Assembly (NCBI RefSeq): GCF_015689195.1
Contig: NZ_CP065044.1
Coordinates: 124,001 to 188,000 of the forward strand
Source of the DNA: Pectobacterium aroidearum
Lineage (GTDB): Bacteria; Pseudomonadota; Gammaproteobacteria; Enterobacterales; Enterobacteriaceae
Length of the DNA: 64,000 nucleotides
Reading direction: 5' to 3'
A model generated the notes under the pieces. It made no database searches, was not told the origin of the DNA, and saw nothing but the letters and a program-made list of their open reading frames with translations. Made by a program: the position numbers and the translations under genes. Every line of letters begins with the position of its first letter. Positions within the stretch are counted from its first letter, which is position 1. Positions 17,808 to 27,111 of the stretch are shown piece after piece.

Positions 17808-18254
17808 CTATGGTTTCTCTGAGTTGATTTCGTCAAGAATCAGCGGCGTTTCTTTTCTGCGAATGTAGCGCCAGCCGCCGGATACCGGTGAGAAGCCACA
17901 GGACACCATAAACCGTGCCAGCACTTCCTCTTTGATCGCAGCATGATTCGCCGTTGCCAGCCACCACTCGTTTACTTCAGGGAGTTGACGGCGTGCCTCA
18001 TCAACTAACAACTGCCCTACGCCCCGCCGCCGGGTAACTTCACGTACCATCATATCGCTCAGTTCCGCATAGTCCCCTGCAATTTCGACCAACATACCGC
18101 CGAGTAACCGATCGTTAAAACGCGCGGCAAAGAGGCGTCGAGTCGGTTTTAGTCCTGCTTCTAATAAATCAATGTTTTGATGCGGCCAGATTTTCGCCAG
18201 GTCAATTTTGTCCTGAGGGCTGAATTGGGTGAGGCATTCAACGGTGAGTTTCAT
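17808..18254 (-). CDS. panM: PanD maturation/regulation factor PanM (PanZ), GNAT fold
   Basis: The 148-residue acetyltransferase-fold protein contains REVTRRRGVGQ, the acetyl-CoA-binding motif shared with E. coli PanZ. PanM binds acetyl-CoA and triggers autocleavage of the aspartate decarboxylase PanD, controlling beta-alanine and CoA supply. The start at 18254 (MKLTVE) has GGAG 11 bp upstream and matches E. coli; a GTG at 18266 overlaps that site and is rejected. It is about 20 residues longer than E. coli PanZ at the C-terminus (RRKETPLILDE). It lies between rpoH and livK, as in E. coli, where livJ is also present. Confidence 0.9.
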   Translation of the reverse strand: MKLTVECLTQFSPQDKIDLAKIWPHQNIDLLEAGLKPTRRLFAARFNDRLLGGMLVEIAGDYAELSDMMVREVTRRRGVGQLLVDEARRQLPEVNEWWLATANHAAIKEEVLARFMVSCGFSPVSGGWRYIRRKETPLILDEINSEKP

Positions 18255-18658
18255 TTTTATCGGCACTCCATCATATGAGTGAAGAATAATGTAGTTGTTT
18301 TGTAGTGGATCAGTTGTGTAATTTGATCGTTATGGTTAATAGGGCAAATGTTTTTCTCATTCTTCGTTTTTCGAGTAATCCATCAACAATTAATGCACAA
18401 AGTAGAATATCTGACTATATATAAATTAAATGCTGGATTTTGCATCTAGCGTTTTGTGCTGTTTGCTCCGCTTGTTTCTGACAATGTGAGTTGATTTGCA
18501 GCATAAAATTCCTGTTTAATAATATGAAAAATAAAGCCTTATTAGAAACTATTACTAATAATAACCTAAGCCTTTCTTACTTATAAGAAAATAGCGGGTT
18601 ATGGCAGAAGGCGGTCAGGTTTTCGGCAATATCCATAATGACAGATGGGGTAAAAAGA
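18255..18658. other. Promoter region upstream of livK
   Basis: About 400 bp, AT-rich especially at 18500-18600, without a gene. It separates panM from livKHMGF and should contain the liv promoter and any Lrp sites. I cannot assign a specific promoter or Lrp box with confidence. Confidence 0.5.
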
Positions 18659-19771
18659 ATGAAATTCAGTAAAGGTAAAGTATTGCTGATGGGTTGTATG
18701 GCTGCGGCGTTTAGCCATGCAGTCAGTGCTGCCGATATTAAAGTTGCGGTGGTCGGCGCGATGTCTGGCCCGGTTGCCCAATATGGCGACATGGAATTCA
18801 TTGGCGCGCGTCAGGCGATTGCTGACATTAACGCAAAAGGCGGCGTAAACGGTAACAAACTGGTTGGCGTGGAATATGATGACGCGTGTGACCCTAAGCA
18901 GGCTGTTGCCGTAGCGAACAAGGTCATTAATGACGGTATCCGTTATGTGATTGGCCATCTGTGTTCCTCCTCTACGCAGCCTGCGTCTGATATTTATGAA
19001 GAAGAAGGCGTGATCATGATTACGCCTGCGGCAACCAACGCCGACTTGACCACGCGCGGCTACAAAATGGTGCTGCGCACGACGGGTCTGGATTCCGATC
19101 AGGGACCAACCGCGGCGAAGTACATCGTTGAAACCATCAAACCGCAGCGTATCGCCGTGGTGCATGACAAACAGCAATATGGTGAAGGTCTGGCCCGCTC
19201 TGTTCAGGATAGCCTGAAAAAAGCCGGTGCGAATGTTGTGCTGTTTGAAGGTGTGACGGCGGGTGACAAAGATTTCTCTACGCTGGTTGCGCGCCTGAAG
19301 AAAGAGAACGTCGATTTCGTGTATTTCGGCGGATACTACCCAGAAATGGGGCAGATTCTGCGCCAATCGCGTCAGGCTGGCATGACGACCAAGTTCATGG
19401 GTCCGGAAGGCGTGGGTAACTCCTCACTGTCCAACATTGCGGGCGATGCGTCTGAAGGGATGCTGGTCACGCTGCCGAAGCGTTACGATCAGGTTCCTGC
19501 GAACCAACCGATTGTGGATGCGCTGAAAGCCAAGAAACTGGACCCGACGGGCCCGTTTGTCTGGACGACCTATGCCGCGCTGCAATCGTTGACCACCGCG
19601 ATGACGCGTACGGGTAGCGACGAGCCAGAAAAACTGGTGGCGGATCTGAAAGCGAAATCCGTGGATACCGTAATGGGGCCATTAAGCTGGGATGCAAAAG
19701 GCGACCTGAAAGGGTTTGAATTTGGCGTATTTGAGTGGCACAAAGACGGTACTTCCAGCGCAGTGAAATAA
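18659..19771 (+). CDS. livK: Branched-chain amino acid periplasmic binding protein LivK/LivJ type
   Basis: The 370-residue precursor has a signal peptide (about 1-24, cleavage near AVSA) and a type I periplasmic binding fold starting [24 protein letters not shown] and GHLCSSS hold the conserved disulfide cysteines of Leu/Ile/Val-binding proteins. It delivers branched-chain amino acids to LivHM. The start at 18659 has a GGGG-rich site; an in-frame start at 18638 adds residues that are not signal-like. Only one binding protein is present here, so whether it acts as LivJ or LivK cannot be told. Confidence 0.93.
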   Translation: MKFSKGKVLLMGCMAAAFSHAVSAADIKVAVVGAMSGPVAQYGDMEFIGARQAIADINAKGGVNGNKLVGVEYDDACDPKQAVAVANKVINDGIRYVIGHLCSSSTQPASDIYEEEGVIMITPAATNADLTTRGYKMVLRTTGLDSDQGPTAAKYIVETIKPQRIAVVHDKQQYGEGLARSVQDSLKKAGANVVLFEGVTAGDKDFSTLVARLKKENVDFVYFGGYYPEMGQILRQSRQAGMTTKFMGPEGVGNSSLSNIAGDASEGMLVTLPKRYDQVPANQPIVDALKAKKLDPTGPFVWTTYAALQSLTTAMTRTGSDEPEKLVADLKAKSVDTVMGPLSWDAKGDLKGFEFGVFEWHKDGTSSAVK

Positions 19772-19881
19772 TCACCATGCCGGAGGCGGATAACGGATGA
19801 ATTCGCCGCTATTTGCCTCTTCGGCGCGAGGATCATTCTCCGCCCTCTGAGTGTGTACCAATAATAATCCCTCAATACCGA

Positions 19882-19908
19882 GCCCCCGTAGCCGCAAGGC
19901 GCGGGGGC
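19882..19908 (+). promoter_or_regulatory. Strong GC-rich hairpin between livK and livH
   Basis: A 7-bp outer stem GCCCCCG/CGGGGGC encloses an inner GCC-GCAA-GGC tetraloop hairpin. It is not followed by a U-run. It lies in the 155-bp gap between the abundant binding-protein gene and the permease genes, where such hairpins commonly stabilise the upstream mRNA segment and lower downstream expression. Confidence 0.7.
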
Positions 19909-19926
19909 AGCATTTAAGGTTAAGGT

Positions 19927-20853
19927 ATGTCCGAGCAGTTCCTTTACTTTTTTCAGCAGATGTTCAACGGCCTGACGTTGGGCAGCACCTATGCGCTGAT
20001 CGCCATTGGCTACACCATGGTTTACGGCATTATCGGCATGATTAACTTCGCACACGGCGAAGTGTATATGATCGGTAGCTATGTCTCCTTTATTGTGATT
20101 GCGGCCCTGATGATGATGGGCATCGATGCTGGCTGGCTGCTGATTGGCGCCGCCTTCATTGCCGCCGTGGTCATTTCCAGCGCCTACGGCTGGAGTATCG
20201 AACGGGTGGCCTATCGACCTGTTCGAACGTCAAAGCGCCTGATTGCGCTGATTTCTGCCATCGGGATGTCAATTTTCCTGCAAAACTACGTCAGCCTGAA
20301 TCAGGGCTCGCGTGATGTTGCGCTGCCGAGTCTGGTGACTGGCCAGTGGGTGCTGGGCGAAAGCAATGGCTTTGCCGCAACCATTAGCTCCATGCAGCTG
20401 ATCATCTGGATTGTTACGTTCCTCGCCATGCTGGCGCTGACGTTGTTTATTCGCTATTCCCGTATGGGACGCGCCTGCCGCGCTTGCGCGGAGGACCTGA
20501 AAATGGCGAGCCTGCTGGGTATCAGCACCGATCGCGTCATTTCCCTGACCTTCGTTATCGGCGCGCTGATGGCCGCCGTTGCTGGCGTGCTGTTGGGGCA
20601 ATTTTACGGCGTTATTAACCCCTATATTGGCTTTATGGCTGGGATGAAAGCCTTCACCGCTGCGGTGCTGGGCGGAATCGGCAGTATTCCTGGCGCGATG
20701 ATCGGTGGGCTGATTCTGGGCGTAGCCGAAGCGCTGACGTCCGCCTACCTGAGCACGGAATACAAAGATGCGGTGTCGTTTGCCCTACTGATTGTGGTGC
20801 TGTTGGTGATGCCTACCGGTATTCTGGGTCGCCCGGAGGTTGAGAAAGTATGA
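19927..20853 (+). CDS. livH: Branched-chain amino acid ABC permease LivH
   Basis: The 308-residue membrane protein has about eight hydrophobic helices and typical LivH segments ([26 protein letters not shown] is split across its first helix, and [13 protein letters not shown] lies near the C-terminus). It forms the inner-membrane channel with LivM. Its stop overlaps the livM start as ATGA. Confidence 0.96.
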   Translation: MSEQFLYFFQQMFNGLTLGSTYALIAIGYTMVYGIIGMINFAHGEVYMIGSYVSFIVIAALMMMGIDAGWLLIGAAFIAAVVISSAYGWSIERVAYRPVRTSKRLIALISAIGMSIFLQNYVSLNQGSRDVALPSLVTGQWVLGESNGFAATISSMQLIIWIVTFLAMLALTLFIRYSRMGRACRACAEDLKMASLLGISTDRVISLTFVIGALMAAVAGVLLGQFYGVINPYIGFMAGMKAFTAAVLGGIGSIPGAMIGGLILGVAEALTSAYLSTEYKDAVSFALLIVVLLVMPTGILGRPEVEKV

Positions 20854-22124
20854 AACAGCTCAACCTGTTTAACGCGCTGGTTTCCGCGTTCATGTTGCTG
20901 GTGCTTGCCTCGTTCTTAATGGGCATGCAGTTGGCGTTGGATGGCACCAAATTGGTGGTGCGCGGTGCCGATGAAGTCCGCTGGTATTGGATTGGCGCAG
21001 GCTGCGTCGTGGTGTTCTTCTTCCAACTGATCCGCCCGTTCTTCCAGCAAAGCATCAAGAAATTTTCCGCGCCGTCGCTGGTGCTACCGAGTTTTGATGG
21101 CAGTACGCCGCGGCAGAAAGTATTGGCAGTGGCATTGATTATCGCCGCTATCGCCTGGCCGTTCCTGGTGTCGCGCGGTACGGTGGATATTGCCACCCTC
21201 ACGCTGATTTACGTGATGCTGGGTCTGGGGCTGAACGTGGTCGTTGGTCTGTCCGGCCTGTTGGTATTGGGCTACGGTGGGTTTTACGCCATTGGTGCGT
21301 ACACGTATGCGCTGCTGAATCACTATTATGGATTGGGCTTCTGGGAAAGTCTGCCGCTGGCGGGTATGGCGGCGGCGCTGTCTGGCTTCCTGCTTGGTTT
21401 CCCTGTGCTGCGTTTGCGCGGCGACTATCTGGCGATTGTGACGCTTGGGTTCGGCGAAATTGTTCGTATCCTGTTGCTGAATAATACCGAAATTACCGGT
21501 GGCCCGAACGGCATCAGCCAGATCCCTAAACCTACTTTCTTTGGTCTGGAATTCAGCCGCAGCGCGCGCGATGGCGGTTGGGATACGTTCCACAATTTCT
21601 TTGGCCTGCAATACGACCCTAGCGACCGTATTATCTTCCTGTATCTGGTGGCGTTGCTGTTGGTTGTGTTGACCCTGTTTGTGATTAACCGCCTGCTGCG
21701 GATGCCGCTGGGACGCGCCTGGGAAGCGCTGCGCGATGATGAAATCGCCTGCCGTTCTCTGGGGCTGAGCCCCACGCGTATCAAGCTGACCGCGTTTACT
21801 ATCAGCGCCGCGTTTGCGGGCTTTGCCGGCACACTGTTTGCCGCGCGTCAGGGCTTCGTCAGCCCGGAATCGTTCACGTTCGCTGAGTCTGCCTTTGTGC
21901 TGGCCATCGTTGTGTTGGGCGGGATGGGGTCGCAGTTTGCGGTCATTCTCGCGGCAATTCTGCTGGTGGTGTCTCGTGAGCTGATGCGCGATCTGAATGA
22001 ATACAGCATGCTGCTGCTGGGTGCGTTGATGGTTCTGATGATGATTTGGCGTCCGCAAGGCCTGCTGCCGATGAAGCGTCCTGAAATGAAGTTGAAAGTC
22101 GCGAAGAAGGAAGAGCAAGCATGA
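20850..22124 (+). CDS. livM: Branched-chain amino acid ABC permease LivM
   Basis: This 424-residue permease has an N-terminal extension with two extra helices, then the LivM core ([55 protein letters not shown]). It pairs with LivH. Start and stop overlap its neighbours by 4 bp each, indicating one polycistronic mRNA. Confidence 0.96.
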   Translation: MKQLNLFNALVSAFMLLVLASFLMGMQLALDGTKLVVRGADEVRWYWIGAGCVVVFFFQLIRPFFQQSIKKFSAPSLVLPSFDGSTPRQKVLAVALIIAAIAWPFLVSRGTVDIATLTLIYVMLGLGLNVVVGLSGLLVLGYGGFYAIGAYTYALLNHYYGLGFWESLPLAGMAAALSGFLLGFPVLRLRGDYLAIVTLGFGEIVRILLLNNTEITGGPNGISQIPKPTFFGLEFSRSARDGGWDTFHNFFGLQYDPSDRIIFLYLVALLLVVLTLFVINRLLRMPLGRAWEALRDDEIACRSLGLSPTRIKLTAFTISAAFAGFAGTLFAARQGFVSPESFTFAESAFVLAIVVLGGMGSQFAVILAAILLVVSRELMRDLNEYSMLLLGALMVLMMIWRPQGLLPMKRPEMKLKVAKKEEQA

Positions 22125-22891
22125 GCACGCAGCCACTATTATCAGTCAGAGGTCTGATGATGCGTTTTGGCGGCCTGCTGGCGGTCAACAACGTTGAAAT
22201 GGATATTCATGCGGGCGAAATTGTCTCGCTGATCGGCCCAAACGGGGCCGGTAAAACCACGGTCTTTAACTGCCTGACCGGTTTTTATCGCCCAAGCGGC
22301 GGCACCATCATGCTGCGCGATCGTCATCTGGAAGGATTATCCGGACAGGCTATTGCCCGTATGGGCGTAGTGCGCACGTTCCAGCACGTTCGCCTGTTCC
22401 GTGAAATGACGGTGATCGAGAACTTGCTGGTCGCACAGCATCAGCACCTGAAAAGCGGCGTGTTTGCCGGGCTGTTGAAAACGCCAGGCTTTCGTCGTGC
22501 GGAAGCCGATGCGCAGGAGCGCGCCGCAGTGTGGCTGGAGCGTATCGGCCTGTTGGATTTAGCGAACCGTCAGGCGGGGAATCTGGCTTACGGCCAGCAG
22601 CGCCGTCTGGAGATTGCCCGTTGTATGGTGACGAGGCCCGAGCTACTGATGCTGGATGAGCCTGCGGCCGGTCTGAACCCGAAAGAAACGGACGAGTTAA
22701 ATCAGCTGATTGCGGAACTGCGCGATAGCCATCAGGTATCGGTGCTGTTGATTGAACACGATATGAAGCTGGTCATGGGGATTTCCGACCGGATCTATGT
22801 CGTCAATCAGGGCACGCCGCTGGCACAGGGTACTCCAGCTGAAATTCGTAACAACCCGGATGTCATTCGTGCCTATCTGGGTGAAGGATAA
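22121..22891 (+). CDS. livG: Branched-chain amino acid ABC ATPase LivG
   Basis: The 256-residue ATPase has Walker [10 protein letters not shown], the LivG-type signature [14 protein letters not shown] and Walker [14 protein letters not shown]. It forms a heterodimer with LivF to power import. It is coupled to livM by a 4-bp overlap. Confidence 0.96.
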   Translation: MSTQPLLSVRGLMMRFGGLLAVNNVEMDIHAGEIVSLIGPNGAGKTTVFNCLTGFYRPSGGTIMLRDRHLEGLSGQAIARMGVVRTFQHVRLFREMTVIENLLVAQHQHLKSGVFAGLLKTPGFRRAEADAQERAAVWLERIGLLDLANRQAGNLAYGQQRRLEIARCMVTRPELLMLDEPAAGLNPKETDELNQLIAELRDSHQVSVLLIEHDMKLVMGISDRIYVVNQGTPLAQGTPAEIRNNPDVIRAYLGEG

Positions 22892-22896
22892 CGTTT

Positions 22897-23598
22897 ATGC
22901 TGTCATTACATCAGGTTTCGGCCCACTACGGAAAGATTCAGGCACTGCATCAGGTTAGCCTGCATATTAATCAGGGCGAGATTGTTACGCTTATCGGTGC
23001 AAACGGTGCCGGTAAAACCACGCTGCTGGGCACGCTGTGCGGGGATCCGCGCGCGACAGAAGGCACCATCACGTTTGACGGTAAGGACATCACGAACTGG
23101 CAGACCGCGCAGATTATGCGTGAAGCTATCGCGATTGTGCCGGAAGGCCGTCGCGTCTTTTCCCGCATGACGGTAGAAGAAAATCTGGCGATGGGGGGAT
23201 TTTTTGCCGATCGCGAGCAGTATCAGGAACGCATTGCGCGTGTCTACGATCTGTTTCCGCGCTTGTATGAGCGACGCGCCCAGCGTTCCGGCACGATGTC
23301 CGGCGGTGAGCAACAGATGTTGGCGATTGGCCGTGCGTTGATGAGCCAGCCGCGCTTACTGCTGCTGGACGAACCGTCACTGGGGCTGGCGCCGATTATC
23401 ATCCTGCAAATTTTCGATACGATCCAGCAACTGCGCGAAGAGGGCATGACCATCTTCCTGGTGGAGCAGAACGCCAATCAGGCGCTGAAGCTGGCCGACC
23501 GGGGTTATGTACTTGAAAACGGGCATGTCGTGTTGGAAGATACCGGTGCGGCATTGTTAGCTAATGAAGCGGTACGTTCGGCCTATCTGGGCGGATAA
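22897..23598 (+). CDS. livF: Branched-chain amino acid ABC ATPase LivF
   Basis: The 233-residue ATPase has Walker A GANGAGKTT, signature MSGGEQQMLAIGRAL and Walker B LLLLDEPSLGLAP. It starts 5 bp after livG, behind a GAAGGA site. It completes the livKHMGF importer. Confidence 0.96.
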   Translation: MLSLHQVSAHYGKIQALHQVSLHINQGEIVTLIGANGAGKTTLLGTLCGDPRATEGTITFDGKDITNWQTAQIMREAIAIVPEGRRVFSRMTVEENLAMGGFFADREQYQERIARVYDLFPRLYERRAQRSGTMSGGEQQMLAIGRALMSQPRLLLLDEPSLGLAPIIILQIFDTIQQLREEGMTIFLVEQNANQALKLADRGYVLENGHVVLEDTGAALLANEAVRSAYLGG

Positions 23599-23627
23599 TT
23601 GAAGTTTTGTTGAAAGGTTAAGAAGAG

Positions 23628-24818
23628 ATGGCCATTGAAGGGTTGTTAGCGCACCGTATCGCTCAGTTAAAAAGTTCCGCCATCCGTGAACTGCTGAAAC
23701 ACAGCAAGATGGAAAATATTATCTCGCTGGCTGGCGGGATTCCGTCAGATGCATTGTTTGATTTCGAAGGGTTAAGTCAGGCCACGCACTTAGCGATTAC
23801 CGAACAGCCGAAAACGGCATTCCAGTATGGCTTGACCGAAGGCAGCGGCGTGTTGCGTGATCGCATTGCCGAGCTGTGTGCCGTGCGCGGCGTAAAAACG
23901 CGCGGTGACGATATTGTAGTGACGGCGGGTTCACAGCAGGCGCTGGACTTGATCATGCGCTCGATGGTCGATCCGGGTGACGTGTTCGTCGTTGAACGCC
24001 CGACCTATCTGGCGGCGCTGCAAACGCTGGAACTGGCGCAGGCACAGGTGATGTCGGTGTCATCTGACGCCGACGGCATGGTCGTCGACGAGCTGGAAGA
24101 GCTGCTGAAGAAACAGCGCATCAAAGGCGTTTATATCGTTCCGAACTTCGGCAACCCGAGCGGCGTGACGCTGAGCTATGAACGTCGCCTGAAATTGATT
24201 CAACTGGCAGAGCGCTACGGTTTTGTCATTATCGAAGACGATCCCTATGGCGAGCTGCGCTTCACCGAAGAACGCAACCCGACGCTGTTCCAACTGGCGC
24301 AGGAGAAGCTGGGGAGCACGGAATACGTGCTGTACACCTCCACGTTCTCGAAAGTGCTGGCACCGGGGCTGCGTCTCGGCTGGGCGATTCTGCCGGACTG
24401 GCTGTTGCACAAAGTGGCGATTATCAAACAGGCCGCTGACCTGCATGCCAGCGCGCTGTCGCAGACCGTCGCGGAATGCTATCTGGGATTAGGACGTCTG
24501 GATTCGCAGATCGAGAAAATCCGCCACGCCTATAAGCACAAAGGCGAACTGTTGGCACAGCTGGTCGAGAAGGAACTGGGTGATGTGATCACCTTCAACC
24601 AGCCGAAAGGCGGGATGTTCCTGTGGGCGAAGTTCCGTCAGGACGATTTCAACACGACGGAATGGCTGAAGAAGACGCTGGATCAGGGCGTTGTTTTCGT
24701 GCCGGGTGAGTTCTTCTTCCCAGACAATATCGATTACTCAACGCTGCGTCTGTCCTTTGCGACGGCGACGGATGAGCAAATGCATGAAGCGGTGGCGCGA
24801 CTGCGTCGGGCGCTGTAA
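23628..24818 (+). CDS. PLP-dependent class I/II aminotransferase (LysN/MocR-core type)
   Basis: The 396-residue enzyme has the fold type I aminotransferase layout: SLAGGIPSDALFDF, YGLTEGSGVLRDRIA, NFGNPSGVT, the IIEDDPYGELRF aspartate and the PLP lysine in TSTFSKVLAPGLRLGW. It belongs to the group including 2-aminoadipate and aromatic/branched-chain aminotransferases. It starts 29 bp after livF on the same strand and ends at a terminator, so it is probably in the liv operon and may transaminate imported amino acids. The substrate is an inference. Confidence 0.85.
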   Translation: MAIEGLLAHRIAQLKSSAIRELLKHSKMENIISLAGGIPSDALFDFEGLSQATHLAITEQPKTAFQYGLTEGSGVLRDRIAELCAVRGVKTRGDDIVVTAGSQQALDLIMRSMVDPGDVFVVERPTYLAALQTLELAQAQVMSVSSDADGMVVDELEELLKKQRIKGVYIVPNFGNPSGVTLSYERRLKLIQLAERYGFVIIEDDPYGELRFTEERNPTLFQLAQEKLGSTEYVLYTSTFSKVLAPGLRLGWAILPDWLLHKVAIIKQAADLHASALSQTVAECYLGLGRLDSQIEKIRHAYKHKGELLAQLVEKELGDVITFNQPKGGMFLWAKFRQDDFNTTEWLKKTLDQGVVFVPGEFFFPDNIDYSTLRLSFATATDEQMHEAVARLRRAL

Positions 24819-24846
24819 TCGCCGATAACAGGCTATCCGTTAATGT

Positions 24847-24878
24847 AAAAAACCGCTGATATTTCAGCGGTTTTTCTT
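24847..24878. terminator. Bidirectional terminator between the aminotransferase and the first MCP
   Basis: AAAACCGCTGA and its complement form a stem with a 4-nt loop, flanked by A-run and T-run. It can end transcription from both the liv side and the MCP gene ending at 24908. Confidence 0.92.
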
Positions 24879-24907
24879 TATCAGTGCAGCATTAACAGAT
24901 GATAGCT

Positions 24908-26554
24908 TTAAAAGGTTTCCCAGTTTGTGTGACTCGAATTAGCGGCCAGCGCCAGTTTGGGTCTGGGCAGCGTAGCGGCCTGTGGTGCGGCACGCTGTGG
25001 CTGGATACCGTCGATTTTGAAAACGCTCATCAATTCAAGTAAGTTTTTGGCCTGCTGGCTCAGGCTATCCGCCGCAGAAGCGGATTCTTCAACCAACGCA
25101 GCGTTCTGCTGGGTAACCTGATCGAGCTGATTGACTGCGTCATTCACCTGCGAAACGCCTTGTTCCTGTTCATGGGTGGTCAAGCCTATTTCATTGATGA
25201 GATCGGCGACGTGCTGCGACTGTTCGACAATGTCTCTGATCGTGGTGCCCGCCTGATTAACCAGCGCCTCGCCCGCTCCTACTTTTTCGACGCTAACGCT
25301 AATCAACTCTTTGATTTCACGTGCCGCAGAGGCGGAACGTTGAGCCAACGAGCGTACTTCCCCTGCAACCACAGCAAACCCGCGCCCCTGTTCTCCGGCA
25401 CGTGCGGCTTCGACAGCGGCGTTGAGCGCCAGAATGTTGGTCTGAAACGCGATGCTATCGATGACGCCAATGATATCGCCAATTTTATGTGAACTTGCGG
25501 TGATTTCTCCCATGGTGCGTACAACATCATCGACAACATCACCGCCTTTTCGTGCTGAAGCGCTGGCTGCGTTGGCAAGCTGTGTTGCCGTGCGCACGGT
25601 TTCTGCGTTCTGCTTCACCGTGGTGTTCATCTCTTCCATCGACGCAGCGGTTTCCTGAAGGTTAGCGGCCTGTTCTTCAGTACGTTGACTCAGATCGGTA
25701 TTACCGATGGCAATCTGGCTGGCACCCGTGGCGATAGACTCACTGCTCTGATGCACTTGCCCGACAATGTTACTCAGGCTTTGGCGCATTTCCTCCATTG
25801 CGGCGAGGATGCTAGTAGTGTCTCCGGCACGCCGTTCAATGGCGATGGCAAGATTCCCCTGTGCAACCTGACGAGTCACCTCCAGGGTATAGGCCGGTTC
25901 TCCGCCCAACTGGCGTTTGATGCTTCGCGTGATCCACCAGGCAATCACCCCGCCTGATAGCGCGGAACACAGTGCGATAATCATCATTAAAGAACCTGCT
26001 TTTATCGCATCATTCTCAGACTGATTGGCAAGGTCAACGGTGAGCTGTTTTTGTATTTCTACCATTTTATCCAGAATGTTGAATATTTCTGTTTGGGTAA
26101 CGCGAACTTCTGTCATCAACACATTACGGAATGCTTCATTTTGACTGTTCATCGCGAGGTCGATGGATTTTTTCACACTGGCGACATAGGCTGGTCGTGC
26201 TTGCATCAGATTGCCAATAAGTGCCTTTGCGTTGCTATCGGCGGCATTTTTATTGAGTATTTCCAGTAACTCGGTATTACGAGCAAGCGTTTTTTGAACG
26301 CGCTCATTTTCTTGCTTCATTTGTGCTTCGTCTGTCAGGAGTGCGATATTTCTCATTGAACGCGCGGTGATGTTGACGTTATCTTTAAATTCCTGCATCA
26401 ATAACAGATTGTTAATACGTGTCTTTGACAGAACCTGAATGTTACCACCCAGCGTTTCTAATTGAACACGACCCAACAGTGCAACTAAAAACCCAATAAT
26501 AATGATGAGTGTGAAGCCTGTTCCTAATATCTTTCCTAAACTGATATTTCTCAT
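24908..26554 (-). CDS. Methyl-accepting chemotaxis protein (MCP 1 of 4)
   Basis: The 548-residue receptor has TM1 (10-30), a periplasmic four-helix-bundle type sensor (31-185), TM2 (188-208), HAMP (209-262) and a signalling domain whose hairpin tip is [20 protein letters not shown] (367-386). It ends in NWETF, the pentapeptide tether for CheR/CheB. The signalling domain differs from the other three at several stretches ([21 protein letters not shown]). The ligand is unknown. The start has an AAAGGA site. Confidence 0.93.
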   Translation of the reverse strand: MRNISLGKILGTGFTLIIIIGFLVALLGRVQLETLGGNIQVLSKTRINNLLLMQEFKDNVNITARSMRNIALLTDEAQMKQENERVQKTLARNTELLEILNKNAADSNAKALIGNLMQARPAYVASVKKSIDLAMNSQNEAFRNVLMTEVRVTQTEIFNILDKMVEIQKQLTVDLANQSENDAIKAGSLMMIIALCSALSGGVIAWWITRSIKRQLGGEPAYTLEVTRQVAQGNLAIAIERRAGDTTSILAAMEEMRQSLSNIVGQVHQSSESIATGASQIAIGNTDLSQRTEEQAANLQETAASMEEMNTTVKQNAETVRTATQLANAASASARKGGDVVDDVVRTMGEITASSHKIGDIIGVIDSIAFQTNILALNAAVEAARAGEQGRGFAVVAGEVRSLAQRSASAAREIKELISVSVEKVGAGEALVNQAGTTIRDIVEQSQHVADLINEIGLTTHEQEQGVSQVNDAVNQLDQVTQQNAALVEESASAADSLSQQAKNLLELMSVFKIDGIQPQRAAPQAATLPRPKLALAANSSHTNWETF

Positions 26555-26737
26555 AGCGTTCCTTTATTATTTTTAAACATAGGACACATCAGGTGTCTTT
26601 ATTTTTTAAAGGGTTAGCGTATAAATATGGCTAACCCCATGAACGTTAGTACTTTCATCATGATACTTATCCACACAGGCTTTGCTGGTGTAGAAATACC
26701 CATAACGTTTGGCGATGATTTTCGCATTTTCCACGAG

Positions 26738-26758
26738 ACACAAACGTTACGTTTGTGT
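26738..26758. promoter_or_regulatory. Perfect 10-bp-arm palindrome upstream of MCP 1
   Basis: ACACAAACGT and ACGTTTGTGT are separated by a single T. It lies about 185 bp upstream of the MCP 1 start. Such symmetry suggests a dimeric regulator operator. No regulator is known for it. Confidence 0.5.
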
Positions 26759-27057
26759 AGATATGGAACATCTTTTAAAGAGATCGGCAGGATAAGATCA
26801 TGATGCCTGAAGTGTAGAGAACAACCAGAAAAGTAATGATAGAATAAACGTAATAAAACCCCCGTTATTCAGATTCAGTAAATGTTAGCTATGTGGCTTA
26901 TGTTTAAAATCTGAGAAGAGTAAATAATGTTAAAGCATGGCTATCTTTAGGGAATACTTTTGAATTTCTGTGATATTTCTAATGATTAAAGTGAGAAAGT
27001 GACAGTTCTTTGTCCTTATATAATGGCATTGTCTGGAGTATTTTACGCTCTGTCATT

Positions 27058-27079
27058 CCTCTCCCTTGGAAGGGAGAGG
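27058..27079 (-). terminator. GC-rich hairpin downstream of MCP 2
   Basis: An 8-bp stem CCTCTCCC/GGGAGAGG lies 33 bp after the MCP 2 stop on the minus strand. No U-run follows, so it may be a Rho-associated or mRNA-stabilising hairpin rather than a simple terminator. Confidence 0.5.
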
Positions 27080-27111
27080 AGGATTGTTGCGTGCCTGTAG
27101 GCCTGACGCTG

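Larger units (their letters stand above)
26555..27111. other. Leader region of MCP 1 with three inverted repeats
   Basis: This 557-bp stretch has no gene. It holds GACAC/GTGTC (26583-26597), GGGTTAGC/GCTAACCC (26611-26637), a perfect 10-bp-arm palindrome centred on 26748, and a GC-rich stem (27058-27079) behind MCP 2. I found no convincing sigma-28 promoter. Confidence 0.6.

Noticed and set aside
21084-22136. Minus-strand open frame of 350 codons opposite livM
   Set aside because: Gln/His/Arg-rich shadow of the LivM membrane protein, with no ribosome-binding site or family features.
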